Origin: CAYMUB01 sp964393545
GTDB lineage: Bacteria > Patescibacteriota > Microgenomatia > Daviesbacterales > UBA10151
Reading direction: 5' to 3'
NCBI GenBank assembly: GCA_964393545.1
Contig: CAYMUB010000037.1
Span: 1-24,116 of the forward strand
Length of the DNA stretch: 24,116 bases
The notes below the pieces were generated by a model. It worked only from the letters and a program-made list of their open reading frames with translations, did not search any database and was not told where the DNA came from. The translations under genes and the position numbers were made by a program. Shown piece after piece: positions 1 to 7,085 of the stretch (positions within the stretch are counted from its first letter, which is position 1; every line of letters begins with the position of its first letter).

Positions 1-2
1 AG

Positions 3-605
3 ATTAACTTTCAAAATAAAATTCATATACCTTATAGCCATTTTCTAAAACAAAAAAGATTTATTTTAGCTTTGGTTGCAAATGCACTGGATATGGCTGT
101 AAATGTTCCTTTATATGCTTTTTTACCATTCCTGCTTATATATAAAGGGGTTCCCTTAGCCTGGTTAGGTATTTTTACCGCCTTTTATTATGTGGGAAAT
201 ACTGCCAGCAGATTAGTATTTGGCAGATTAATAGACAAAATTGAAAATGCCAAAATATTTATCATGCTGGAGGTAATAATGGCAGCAATTATATTATTCT
301 TAGCAATTTCACCCTCCCTGATCCTGACCGGGTTCTTAGCTTTGCTACTGGGATTTATTACAGAAGGGACTGACCCGGCCACTCTTTCTATGGTGGCAAC
401 CTCTTTAGAGCATCTGCAAAATCCCAAAAAAGCATATGGCATCAGAGGAACAACAAATGGTTTAGCCAGGGCTGTTTCTCCTTTAATATTGGGTTTCACA
501 GCAACTTTATTAGGAGTTGGCGGGGTTTTTTATGTGTTAGCTTTTTTAACACTTCTCCCTATTATTCCTGCCTGGATATTTTTAAAAACAAAATCTCAAA
601 AATAG
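3..605 (+). CDS. MFS transporter, C-terminal part (5' end outside window)
   Basis: This is the C-terminal half of a major facilitator superfamily permease, an inner-membrane secondary transporter; the substrate cannot be told. The frame is open to the left edge with no stop, and no convincing start is seen, so the gene begins outside the window. The visible part has about six hydrophobic segments. A short basic loop with GRLIDKIENAK follows the second complete helix, at the place of the conserved MFS inter-helix loop. A later stretch (TNGLARAVSPLILGF) resembles helix 11 of MFS drug or metabolite exporters. It ends convergently 4 bases from the zinc-ribbon gene. Family assignment is good; function is unknown. 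Confidence 0.75.
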   Translation: MNFQNKIHIPYSHFLKQKRFILALVANALDMAVNVPLYAFLPFLLIYKGVPLAWLGIFTAFYYVGNTASRLVFGRLIDKIENAKIFIMLEVIMAAIILFLAISPSLILTGFLALLLGFITEGTDPATLSMVATSLEHLQNPKKAYGIRGTTNGLARAVSPLILGFTATLLGVGGVFYVLAFLTLLPIIPAWIFLKTKSQK

Positions 606-609
606 TAGA

Positions 610-1140
610 TTATTTATTTTCAGGAGGGAGGAATTCTTCACCATTACTGTTTAATCCTTCACCTGGTTTTAACCATTGCACATAGGTACAGCCGGTGGCT
701 TTTCTGGTTTCCCTATCCCAGCCGCTTGTTGAGCATTTTTTCATTTTCTTACCACTGTTTGTTGTAAACAATACTAAAGAAGATTCACACTCTGGGCAAG
801 CTTCATCCAGTTTCTCAGTAGTGCCTGTTAACCACTCAATATAATCACATCCAGTGGCTTTTTTTGCTTCTTTATCCCATCCGCCTGTTGAACATTTTTT
901 CATCTTTTTACCAAACCTGGTAACTTGCAGTAGTAAAGGGGCTTCACATTTAGGGCATTTTTCATCCAATTCCTTAGGTTCTATCTGATGCCATTTTACA
1001 AAGTCACAACCGTCATTTTGACGGGTTTGAGCATTCCAGGATCCCTGAGAGCAGCGTTGTAACTTCTTACCTGTTTGAGTTTCAATAACATCCCCTAAAG
1101 CAGAACCGCATTTAGGACAAATATCTTTTGTATCTGACAT
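610..1140 (-). CDS. Triple zinc-ribbon protein (topoisomerase C4 zinc-finger type)
   Basis: This 176-residue protein is made almost entirely of three tandem zinc ribbons of about 53 residues. Cysteine sets are C8/C11/C30/C45, C62/C65/C83/C98 and C115/C118/C136/C151, each opening with CPxC and closing with a GC-aromatic-x-x-W block. This resembles the C4 zinc fingers found at the C terminus of bacterial topoisomerase I, but no topoisomerase core is attached, so it is a stand-alone nucleic-acid-binding candidate. Ribbons 2 and 3 are most alike (both have GKKMKKCST), suggesting recent internal duplication. The ATG at 1140 is the only sensible start. The C-terminal 20 residues are acidic and probably disordered. 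Role in the cell is unknown. Confidence 0.8.
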   Translation of the reverse strand: MSDTKDICPKCGSALGDVIETQTGKKLQRCSQGSWNAQTRQNDGCDFVKWHQIEPKELDEKCPKCEAPLLLQVTRFGKKMKKCSTGGWDKEAKKATGCDYIEWLTGTTEKLDEACPECESSLVLFTTNSGKKMKKCSTSGWDRETRKATGCTYVQWLKPGEGLNSNGEEFLPPENK

Positions 1141-1154
1141 AAGAATCTACAATA
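1141..1154 (-). promoter_or_regulatory. Possible -10 box of the zinc-ribbon gene
   Basis: On the minus strand TATTGT (1149-1154) lies 8 bases before the ATG. The match is only moderate, but its position repeats the pattern seen at other genes here, implying a leaderless message. Confidence 0.3.
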
Positions 1155-1169
1155 CCACTTTTAATCTTT

Positions 1170-1198
1170 AAAAAAAAGCCTTGAAGATGGTTTAAAGC
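1170..1198 (-). terminator. Rho-independent terminator of the coiled-coil gene
   Basis: Read on the minus strand, GCTTTAAA and TTCAAGGC form an 8-position stem with one mismatch and one G-T pair around the loop CCATC. Eight T residues follow directly (1170-1177). It begins inside the TAG stop of the coiled-coil gene and separates it from the zinc-ribbon gene downstream. Confidence 0.6.
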
Positions 1199-1479
1199 TA
1201 CAATGCTGAAGTGACTTCTAGTTCTATTTTATCTACTCTCTTCTCTAAACTATTGTATTCTTCCCTAGTTGGAGTATCATCCTCCAGATATGCAAGCTGT
1301 TTATCTAGTTTGTCTATTCTTTCTGTTAGATTTTTTTCTACTTTATCCAATTTTACATCCAGGCCATCAATTCTTCCCTCTAACTTCTTTTCAACCCTAT
1401 CAATTTTACTTATCAATTCCTGTTTAAGGGTACTTTGTCCATTAATTATTGCCTGAAGCATTTTTTGGGTATTATCCAT
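1198..1479 (-). CDS. Small coiled-coil protein, function unknown
   Basis: The product is 93 residues from the ATG at 1479; the frame is open further upstream, but that extension is low-complexity and unlike protein. From about residue 15 to the end it is a run of heptads (KIDRVEKKLEGRIDGLDVKL, then a second run after a short TPTREEY break), so it is almost certainly a soluble parallel coiled coil. There is no signal peptide, membrane segment or catalytic motif. Such short coiled-coil proteins are common in CPR genomes and have no assigned role. It diverges from the helicase gene, and a terminator follows its stop. Confidence 0.65.
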   Translation of the reverse strand: MDNTQKMLQAIINGQSTLKQELISKIDRVEKKLEGRIDGLDVKLDKVEKNLTERIDKLDKQLAYLEDDTPTREEYNSLEKRVDKIELEVTSAL

Positions 1480-1488
1480 GATAAAAAA

Positions 1489-1494
1489 AGTATA
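1489..1494 (-). promoter_or_regulatory. -10 box of the coiled-coil gene
   Basis: TATACT on the minus strand sits 9 bases before the chosen ATG at 1479. This supports that start rather than the longer frame, and implies a leaderless or nearly leaderless message. No Shine-Dalgarno sequence is visible. Confidence 0.4.
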
Positions 1495-1574
1495 TATTGG
1501 TAAATATGTTATTTTCAACTGCCAAAAGCATCTTGCATTTGTTTTAATTGTCTTATTATGGTACACTATATCAG

Positions 1575-1602
1575 TTGACTTAAGAATTTTAAGCTATAGA
1601 TT
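1575..1602 (+). promoter_or_regulatory. Candidate promoter of the DEAD-box helicase gene
   Basis: TTGACT (1575-1580) is followed after 14-16 bases by overlapping weak boxes TATAGA (1595-1600) and TAGATT (1597-1602). If used, the helicase message would have a leader of roughly 140 bases. The spacing is not ideal, so this is tentative. Confidence 0.25.
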
Positions 1603-1615
1603 ATTTTTCCTACTC

Positions 1616-1739
1616 GAAAGTCATTTAGACTTTCTCCGGACTAACACTTCAAGTAGCTCCTTAATTTTTTTACAAAATTACAGTTTCTTTTTTCAATTTT
1701 AATTTATTCTTCTTCATCCTTTTTTGTGATGAAGAAGAA
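1616..1739 (+). promoter_or_regulatory. Structured 5' leader of the helicase gene
   Basis: Two hairpins are visible. The first is a perfect 7-bp stem, GAAAGTC (1616-1622) with GACTTTC (1628-1634), loop ATTTA. The second is a perfect 12-bp stem, TTCTTCTTCATC (1707-1718) with GATGAAGAAGAA (1728-1739), loop of 9 bases. The 3' arm of the second is the only purine-rich stretch before the ATG at 1752 and ends 12 bases from it, so folding would cover the likely ribosome binding region. Between the hairpins the sequence is T-rich with no gene. The regulatory role is inference from position. Confidence 0.45.
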
Positions 1740-1751
1740 GTCAAAAAATTT

Positions 1752-3002
1752 ATGTATAACAATAACAGATTTAAAAACCGTTTTTCCATCCGTCACAACG
1801 GATCAAGCAGTAGAAACTCAAAACCTGTTTTAGGAAGTAATTTTGGCAGACCAAGGTATCCTGCCAGCAGACAATTCGCTAAACGAAGAAGTCAGCTGGA
1901 AGGAGCAAATATTAATATTTTTATCAAAAAAGCCAATCCAATTACCGTGTCTGATGAGAAGTTAACAAACATTAGTTTTGAGGATTTTAATATTGATCAG
2001 ACTTTAAAACGCAATATTTTAAAACTGGGATTTACCATCCCTACTCCAATACAATCACAAGCCATACAACCTATTTTAGAAGGACGCGATGTAATTGGTC
2101 TGGCCTCAACCGGTACTGGTAAAACAGCAGCATTTTTAATTCCATTAATAGATAAGCTGTTTAAAGATAAAAATCAAAAAGCTTTAATTGTTGCACCAAC
2201 CAGAGAGTTAGCCGTTCAAATCAATGAGGACTTTAGAAATCTGGCCTTTGGTATGAATATTTACTCTGTGGCTGTAATTGGCGGAGCAAACATCAGAAGA
2301 CAAATGCAGGATATAAAAAGATCTGGTAGATTAGTAATTGCCACTCCTGGCAGATTAAAAGATTTAATTGAACGGGGCCAGATTTATTTGCAGGATTATG
2401 CAAATATTGTTTTGGATGAGGTGGATTTAATGGTGGATATCGGATTTATCAATGATGTTAAATATTTTATTTCCCTGATGCCAAGAGTCCGTCAGTCTTT
2501 GTTTTTCTCTGCCACTATCCCTGCCAAAGTACAAAGTATTTTAAGAAGCTTTGTGACCAATCCGGTGACTATTTCTGTTAAGAAACAAGATACTTCAGAA
2601 AATGTTGATCAGGATGTGATCAGAGTTGCTCTTGGAGCCAAAAAAATAGATAAACTACATGATCTTTTGATACAAGATGGATTTGATAAAGTGTTAGTTT
2701 TTGGCAGAACCAAACATGAAGTAGATAGATTACATAGAGAGTTAGAATTTAGAGGATTTAAACTGGGAGCAATCCATGGTAATAAATCACAAGGTCAGCG
2801 TCAAAGAATTCTGCAAAGTTTTAAAAGAGATGAAATTCAAATCCTGCTGGCAACAGATGTTGCGTCCCGTGGTTTGGATATTGAGAATGTAACTCATGTA
2901 ATTAACTATGATTTACCACAAACTTTTGAAGATTATATTCACAGAATTGGCAGAACAGGCAGAGCCGGGAAAACAGGTACTGCTTTAACCTTTGTTAGCT
3001 AA
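1752..3002 (+). CDS. DEAD-box ATP-dependent RNA helicase
   Basis: This cytoplasmic RNA helicase unwinds or remodels RNA using ATP. Motifs occur in order: Q motif with F76 and TPIQ near 98-101, motif I ASTGTGKT (118-125), Ia PTRELA (149-154), Ib TPGR (198-201), motif II DEVD (222-225, a variant of DEAD), motif III SAT (253-255), motif V ATDVASRGLD, motif VI HRIGRTGR (397-404). The first 50 residues are rich in Asn, Arg and Ser, resembling a flexible RNA-binding tail placed at the N terminus. The protein stops 12 residues after motif VI, whereas most relatives run about 20 or more residues further to finish the second RecA domain. The stop lies in the 22-bp direct repeat discussed below. The ATG follows a hairpin-rich leader. 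Confidence 0.93.
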   Translation: MYNNNRFKNRFSIRHNGSSSRNSKPVLGSNFGRPRYPASRQFAKRRSQLEGANINIFIKKANPITVSDEKLTNISFEDFNIDQTLKRNILKLGFTIPTPIQSQAIQPILEGRDVIGLASTGTGKTAAFLIPLIDKLFKDKNQKALIVAPTRELAVQINEDFRNLAFGMNIYSVAVIGGANIRRQMQDIKRSGRLVIATPGRLKDLIERGQIYLQDYANIVLDEVDLMVDIGFINDVKYFISLMPRVRQSLFFSATIPAKVQSILRSFVTNPVTISVKKQDTSENVDQDVIRVALGAKKIDKLHDLLIQDGFDKVLVFGRTKHEVDRLHRELEFRGFKLGAIHGNKSQGQRQRILQSFKRDEIQILLATDVASRGLDIENVTHVINYDLPQTFEDYIHRIGRTGRAGKTGTALTFVS

Positions 3003-3003
3003 T
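2982..3003 (+). repeat. Left copy of 22-bp direct repeat flanking the cassette
   Basis: This 22-base stretch starts GCTTTAACC, ends GCTAAT, and covers the last codons and stop of the helicase gene. It recurs at 7064-7085 with one mismatch (G to A at base 17), in the same orientation, 4082 bases away. It also contains the first base of the adjoining minus-strand gene's stop codon. Confidence 0.85.
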
Positions 3004-5585
3004 TAATCCCTATCTGCTAAAACTAAGTTTAACCCCTTGATCCTGTCTAAAAACCGGGCTTTTGCCGGCTGGTTGTTTATTAAATTATTTACTTCTGCTT
3101 GAGTGTGGTTCCTTTTTAGATATAAATAAGCCTCATAAGAATCTTTTTGGAGTTTTGTGTACATATCATTGAATCCTTCCAATTCATCTTTAGCGCCATC
3201 AATTGAAGCCAGTGCCATTATTAAACGAAAACGATACCTAAAACTTATCCAAAAATCATCGGTTTTTAAACCTTCTCCTTCAGATAAAGGGAAAAGAGGA
3301 TTGTCTATAACTTTGAGAAATTCGGAAAGAACATCTATCCTTGCTTTAGCTCCATTGGAGTTACTTTTCTTCCATCTACTATTAATGCTTTGCTGAGCCC
3401 ATGCTACAAATTCATCTTTTGAAGGAATAATTTTTGGCCAATAAAGTGAATAATTTCCTATACTCCGGTAGGCAAATTCCCATACCCTTAAACCATCAAG
3501 GTGTTTAGGCAGGTCTGTTGATTGATAAAGGGCCGGTGGAAGCGTTTCAACCATTACTTTTTTCTCCCATTGCTCCACCTCATCCTTTGTCCAGTCTTGT
3601 GATACCGGATCCGGTGTGTCTAACTCTTCAATCCTGACTTTTTCCTGTGCCATAACTTCCAAGGCTGCAGCTCTATTTTTTAAACTAAAAACATAGAGTG
3701 TTTGTAAGACATCAGCTGGAGCTGGATTTTCAGGCCTGGTTCCTTTTACCATTTTTTCTGTAACAAATTCTCTTAATTTAATTAGCTTTTTAGCTCTTGG
3801 GATATCTCCGGGGAATTTCTTTTTTTTGTGTGAACGTGCGAATAAAATATCCAGGGACATTTCAATATATTCCTGGATATCCTGTAAAGCAATAGGATGA
3901 TTCACCGGCGGTTGTATATTAGAAATTTCAGCAAGCTGGTTTAGATTTTTAGCTTCAGCCATTAGCTCTGTTGGATCTGCATCTGCCCATGAACCAGTTT
4001 CTGTGGCTGCTTTTCTATCGTCGGAAAAGAAATCTTCATCTATAATTTGTTCTACTTTCCCAACAATACCTTGAGCACGTGTTGTCAGACTTTTTCTGGA
4101 TATTTTTTTTCTTTTTTTCTCTTCTTCAATTACCCAAACAGGTTTAGCTGTCCTGTCAGGCAGATTCCCATTATTTCCGGCTATAATTCCGTCTATATAT
4201 CTTTCGGTAGACAACCGCAATTGAGCAGCATGCTGTATAATCTGTTGATAGCTGCGGAATCTTGCTCTGTTTCTTTCTAAAGCATAATATTCTGCTGGAT
4301 GCCGTGTTTTAGTAATAAATGAAGCAATTTCTGGAAGCCTGTAATTAGGTGTTAATGCAACCGCATCTATCCTGTTTTGCAAAAGTACTATTTCTGCCTG
4401 CATTTCAGCAATTTTTTTCTCCTCATCCACTTGAGTTCTTTTATATTCATTCCAGGCGCTTATTGCATTTTGGAATCTTGGGCTCTCATCATAACCCCTG
4501 GCTTTTGCAGCACGTATAGCACGCATCAAGCCATTTGTTGTTGGAACTCTTTTGCCGTCTATTGAGGTAGACAAATCATCTCTCCATAGAGAATAACTGC
4601 CAGGCTTTGCTTGATCTGGATCAGTAATAAGCTTTTCCTCCTCAAATGCAGGATGAAGAAGCAGGAGGATTTTAGAGAAATTTCTGAATAGCTGATCCCT
4701 TTGGTTAATGTTTTCTTCCCCTGTCTCTAAAACACCAGCTACCAGAGGAACTTGACTGTTAAAAGTAAATCGCACCTGGTTAAACAATCCTGTCAGATAG
4801 CTTGCCAATTCTTCTGCACCATTTTCATCTAAATTTAACTTTGATGTTAAAAGGAGATATATTCGTTCTAGCACAGCAGGATTAAGCCTCTCTGTAAGAT
4901 TAGGGATTTGAACAAAGCCGGCAATGTCTTCAATTGAAATAACAACTTGAGGTGTGCCACGGAAAAGCAGCGATGTAAGCATATTACGGACTATTCCCGC
5001 TTGGTCTTTTATGTCCGGGAATTGCAAAGAAGCAGCACCTGGATATTGTTCGGGAGGTAGAGTTGATATAGCAAAAGCTGCCAGTTGAGGTGCTAAGTGC
5101 GTTCTTACGCTATGCCAGCGTACAATAGTTTCGCATGCTTCTATATCAGGCGATAAAGGAAAACGCTGGAGTAGATGCCTTGCCTGAACAACAGTTGCTC
5201 TATCATAAGCCAATGGGCCTAAAAAGTCTCCATCCTGAGTAAGGAGTTGTAATCCATCTCCCGGTAATGCTGTTGTGGTTGCTGCTTCAATTTGTACCCG
5301 GCTTTCTAGTCCATTTTTAATAAAAGCCCTTATGTTATCCTTGGGAGCAAAATGATCTTTACTGGCAATTGCAAGTCCTCTTCTCAAACAATCACCAGCC
5401 ACTTGGACTGCATTCCCTAAGTTATTTTTATTGTAATCAAGCTGATTTCTTTTTAAATATTTGGTTGCCTCATCAATTACTATTCCCCTTTGAGTTGCAG
5501 AAAAGAAAGACTCGTCATAAGAAGGTTTTCTTATAACAAGAGCTCTAGGGTCTCCTGGTGGTGGTTGTCTTTCTCCTGTGCTCAT
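3003..5585 (-). CDS. Large protein of unknown function, cassette gene 2
   Basis: I do not recognise this 860-residue protein. It has no signal peptide or membrane segment, so it is predicted to be cytoplasmic, and it looks mostly helical. A charged coiled-coil-like stretch lies near residues 385-410, and a very basic patch (EEEKKRKKISRKS) near 490-505. No nucleotide-binding, protease or nuclease motif is visible. The start is the ATG at 5585, 9 bases after the stop of the upstream 459-residue gene, so the two form an operon. No good Shine-Dalgarno sequence is seen. Hand-counted rows in this block give about 45% G+C against about 29% in the flanking helicase and obg genes, which suggests recent transfer. 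Confidence 0.75.
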   Translation of the reverse strand: MSTGERQPPPGDPRALVIRKPSYDESFFSATQRGIVIDEATKYLKRNQLDYNKNNLGNAVQVAGDCLRRGLAIASKDHFAPKDNIRAFIKNGLESRVQIEAATTTALPGDGLQLLTQDGDFLGPLAYDRATVVQARHLLQRFPLSPDIEACETIVRWHSVRTHLAPQLAAFAISTLPPEQYPGAASLQFPDIKDQAGIVRNMLTSLLFRGTPQVVISIEDIAGFVQIPNLTERLNPAVLERIYLLLTSKLNLDENGAEELASYLTGLFNQVRFTFNSQVPLVAGVLETGEENINQRDQLFRNFSKILLLLHPAFEEEKLITDPDQAKPGSYSLWRDDLSTSIDGKRVPTTNGLMRAIRAAKARGYDESPRFQNAISAWNEYKRTQVDEEKKIAEMQAEIVLLQNRIDAVALTPNYRLPEIASFITKTRHPAEYYALERNRARFRSYQQIIQHAAQLRLSTERYIDGIIAGNNGNLPDRTAKPVWVIEEEKKRKKISRKSLTTRAQGIVGKVEQIIDEDFFSDDRKAATETGSWADADPTELMAEAKNLNQLAEISNIQPPVNHPIALQDIQEYIEMSLDILFARSHKKKKFPGDIPRAKKLIKLREFVTEKMVKGTRPENPAPADVLQTLYVFSLKNRAAALEVMAQEKVRIEELDTPDPVSQDWTKDEVEQWEKKVMVETLPPALYQSTDLPKHLDGLRVWEFAYRSIGNYSLYWPKIIPSKDEFVAWAQQSINSRWKKSNSNGAKARIDVLSEFLKVIDNPLFPLSEGEGLKTDDFWISFRYRFRLIMALASIDGAKDELEGFNDMYTKLQKDSYEAYLYLKRNHTQAEVNNLINNQPAKARFLDRIKGLNLVLADRD

Positions 5586-5594
5586 AAATTATGT

Positions 5595-6974
5595 TTAGGT
5601 ACCCCTGATCAGTAACCGGGCACATTTTCTCGCAAATAATCCGGTTGTGCTATCCTGCTGAAAGAAATAACCTAACCGATCCAAGAAGTCACCTTTTTTG
5701 GCAATTTTTACCATCCGGGTAAACACAGCTGATGCATAATCTTCGCCTCTTTCTTCTATAATGGATGCAATGATCACACTGGCATTCAAATCCTGGTTAA
5801 TCCTCTCTGCACAGGTATAAAGGATAATCCCTAATCTCTCGACATTCTCATCCGGGATAAAATTCCTTTCATAAGTATCAGGATCAGGAGATTCAGGAGA
5901 AGGTCTAAAAGATGATGCTTGAACAAGATACCTGCTCATTTGAGCTTCATCACACCAGTCTATGTCAGGATATCCCAGCCTACCCTTCATTGATGTACTC
6001 ATTGCTTCCGACAAGATGCGGACCTGTACATCAGGAAGTGCAAGTAGAGACTCTCTAACTATTTGTTCACCATTAGCCTGTCCAAGGAAAAAGGTTAAGT
6101 TATTAATGGCACGGCCTGTTCTCCACTGTGAGCGGGCAGCTGCTTCCAGATTTACTAAATCAACAATGGCTTTCTGAAGAGCAAGAGTTGCTAACTGTAA
6201 TTTATCAGCATACTTATGAGTTTCTAAAAATGCCATCGGGTCAGGAGGGGTTATTGAATCACTCTGGAATCTCATAACAAGGGATGCAAGATCAGCCACT
6301 TGATCTCTGGGAGCTTTGGATAAGATAGGTCCAGCTGTTTTAGTAAGTTGATTAATAACCTCTTGCACTTCATCTGTAACCTTAGTTTTTTCAGGCACTT
6401 TGTATACCTCTACTGTAGTTGGAGCTGGTTGGATTATTGGAGCTGGAGTAGGTGCAACTTTGGCTGGTGGTTGAAAAACAACATTTGTACGGACGGGGGG
6501 GGTAACTGTTTTTTTCTGCTTCTTCCATGCCTCTAACGCTTCCTCTATATCTTTGAAGGTTTTTCCGGCAAAACTACCATTAAGTCTTTGATACAGCGTA
6601 AAACTATTGGGTGTTGTGTCAGCAGTAATATTTAATCCAGCGATTTCCTCCTGAGAAAGAGGAAATACTGCTGCAGCGGGATTTACTCCTCTATTTTCCG
6701 CAACTTTAGAAAATGCCTGCCCTATTTTTTTTAGGCCTGCTTTGGATGCAGTATTAGTAAGTGTTCTTAAAGAATCAAATGTTTCAAAACCTGATTGTAA
6801 TTCCGGTGTAAACACAGCCTCAATTGCTTGTCTGTCGGTAATTCCAGCCTGTCCATCCAAAAGATGGAGCCTCACAATAAGTGATTTTGCTTGTTTTGGA
6901 GTAAAGATATAAGGATCACCCCATCCTAAATCTTCCTCTGTAGGTTGCCAGCTTGGTATTTCTTTAATACTCAT
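5595..6974 (-). CDS. Two-domain protein of unknown function, cassette gene 1
   Basis: I do not recognise this 459-residue protein. It has an N-terminal domain (about 1-150), a Pro/Val/Thr-rich linker (about 155-195, with PPAKVAPTPAPIIQPAP), and a helical C-terminal domain (about 200-459). The N-terminal part has an IF2-like or scaffold-like look but no motif I can name. There is no signal peptide, membrane helix or catalytic signature. The start is the ATG at 6974, about 34 bases downstream of a strong promoter. A run of eight C residues on the coding strand (6495-6502) falls in the linker. It is the first gene of the higher-G+C two-gene block, with the 860-residue gene 9 bases behind. Confidence 0.75.
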   Translation of the reverse strand: MSIKEIPSWQPTEEDLGWGDPYIFTPKQAKSLIVRLHLLDGQAGITDRQAIEAVFTPELQSGFETFDSLRTLTNTASKAGLKKIGQAFSKVAENRGVNPAAAVFPLSQEEIAGLNITADTTPNSFTLYQRLNGSFAGKTFKDIEEALEAWKKQKKTVTPPVRTNVVFQPPAKVAPTPAPIIQPAPTTVEVYKVPEKTKVTDEVQEVINQLTKTAGPILSKAPRDQVADLASLVMRFQSDSITPPDPMAFLETHKYADKLQLATLALQKAIVDLVNLEAAARSQWRTGRAINNLTFFLGQANGEQIVRESLLALPDVQVRILSEAMSTSMKGRLGYPDIDWCDEAQMSRYLVQASSFRPSPESPDPDTYERNFIPDENVERLGIILYTCAERINQDLNASVIIASIIEERGEDYASAVFTRMVKIAKKGDFLDRLGYFFQQDSTTGLFARKCARLLIRGT

Positions 6975-7007
6975 ATTGTATAACTACAGGTTAGTATAGT
7001 TAGATAT

Positions 7008-7036
7008 ATTATAGTGTATTTACAAGTGGGAATCAA
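7008..7036 (-). promoter_or_regulatory. Promoter of the two-gene cassette
   Basis: On the minus strand TTGATT (7031-7036) and a perfect TATAAT (7008-7013) are separated by exactly 17 bases. This is the most canonical sigma-70-type promoter in the window. Transcription would start near 7001, giving a leader of about 27 bases before the 459-residue gene. A second box, TATACT, lies at 6993-6998. Confidence 0.7.
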
Positions 7037-7063
7037 ATTAACAGCATAATTATAGGTTATTTT

Positions 7064-7085
7064 GCTTTAACCTTTGTTAACTAAT
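7064..7085 (+). repeat. Right copy of 22-bp direct repeat flanking the cassette
   Basis: This matches 2982-3003 at 21 of 22 positions in the same orientation. It covers the stop codon and last two codons of obg (minus strand). Similarity fades outside the 22 bases on both sides, apart from an AGGT a few bases upstream in both copies. Confidence 0.85.

Noticed and set aside
1480..1566. 29-residue N-terminal extension of the coiled-coil protein
   Set aside because: The extension is low-complexity and lies over the -10 box and AT-rich promoter. The internal ATG at 1479 has a TATACT box 9 bases upstream.
3003..7036. Insertion sequence or transposon interpretation of the cassette
   Set aside because: No transposase or integrase motif and no terminal inverted repeats are visible. 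The 22-base repeat is longer than usual IS target duplications. I therefore call it a cassette of unknown mechanism.
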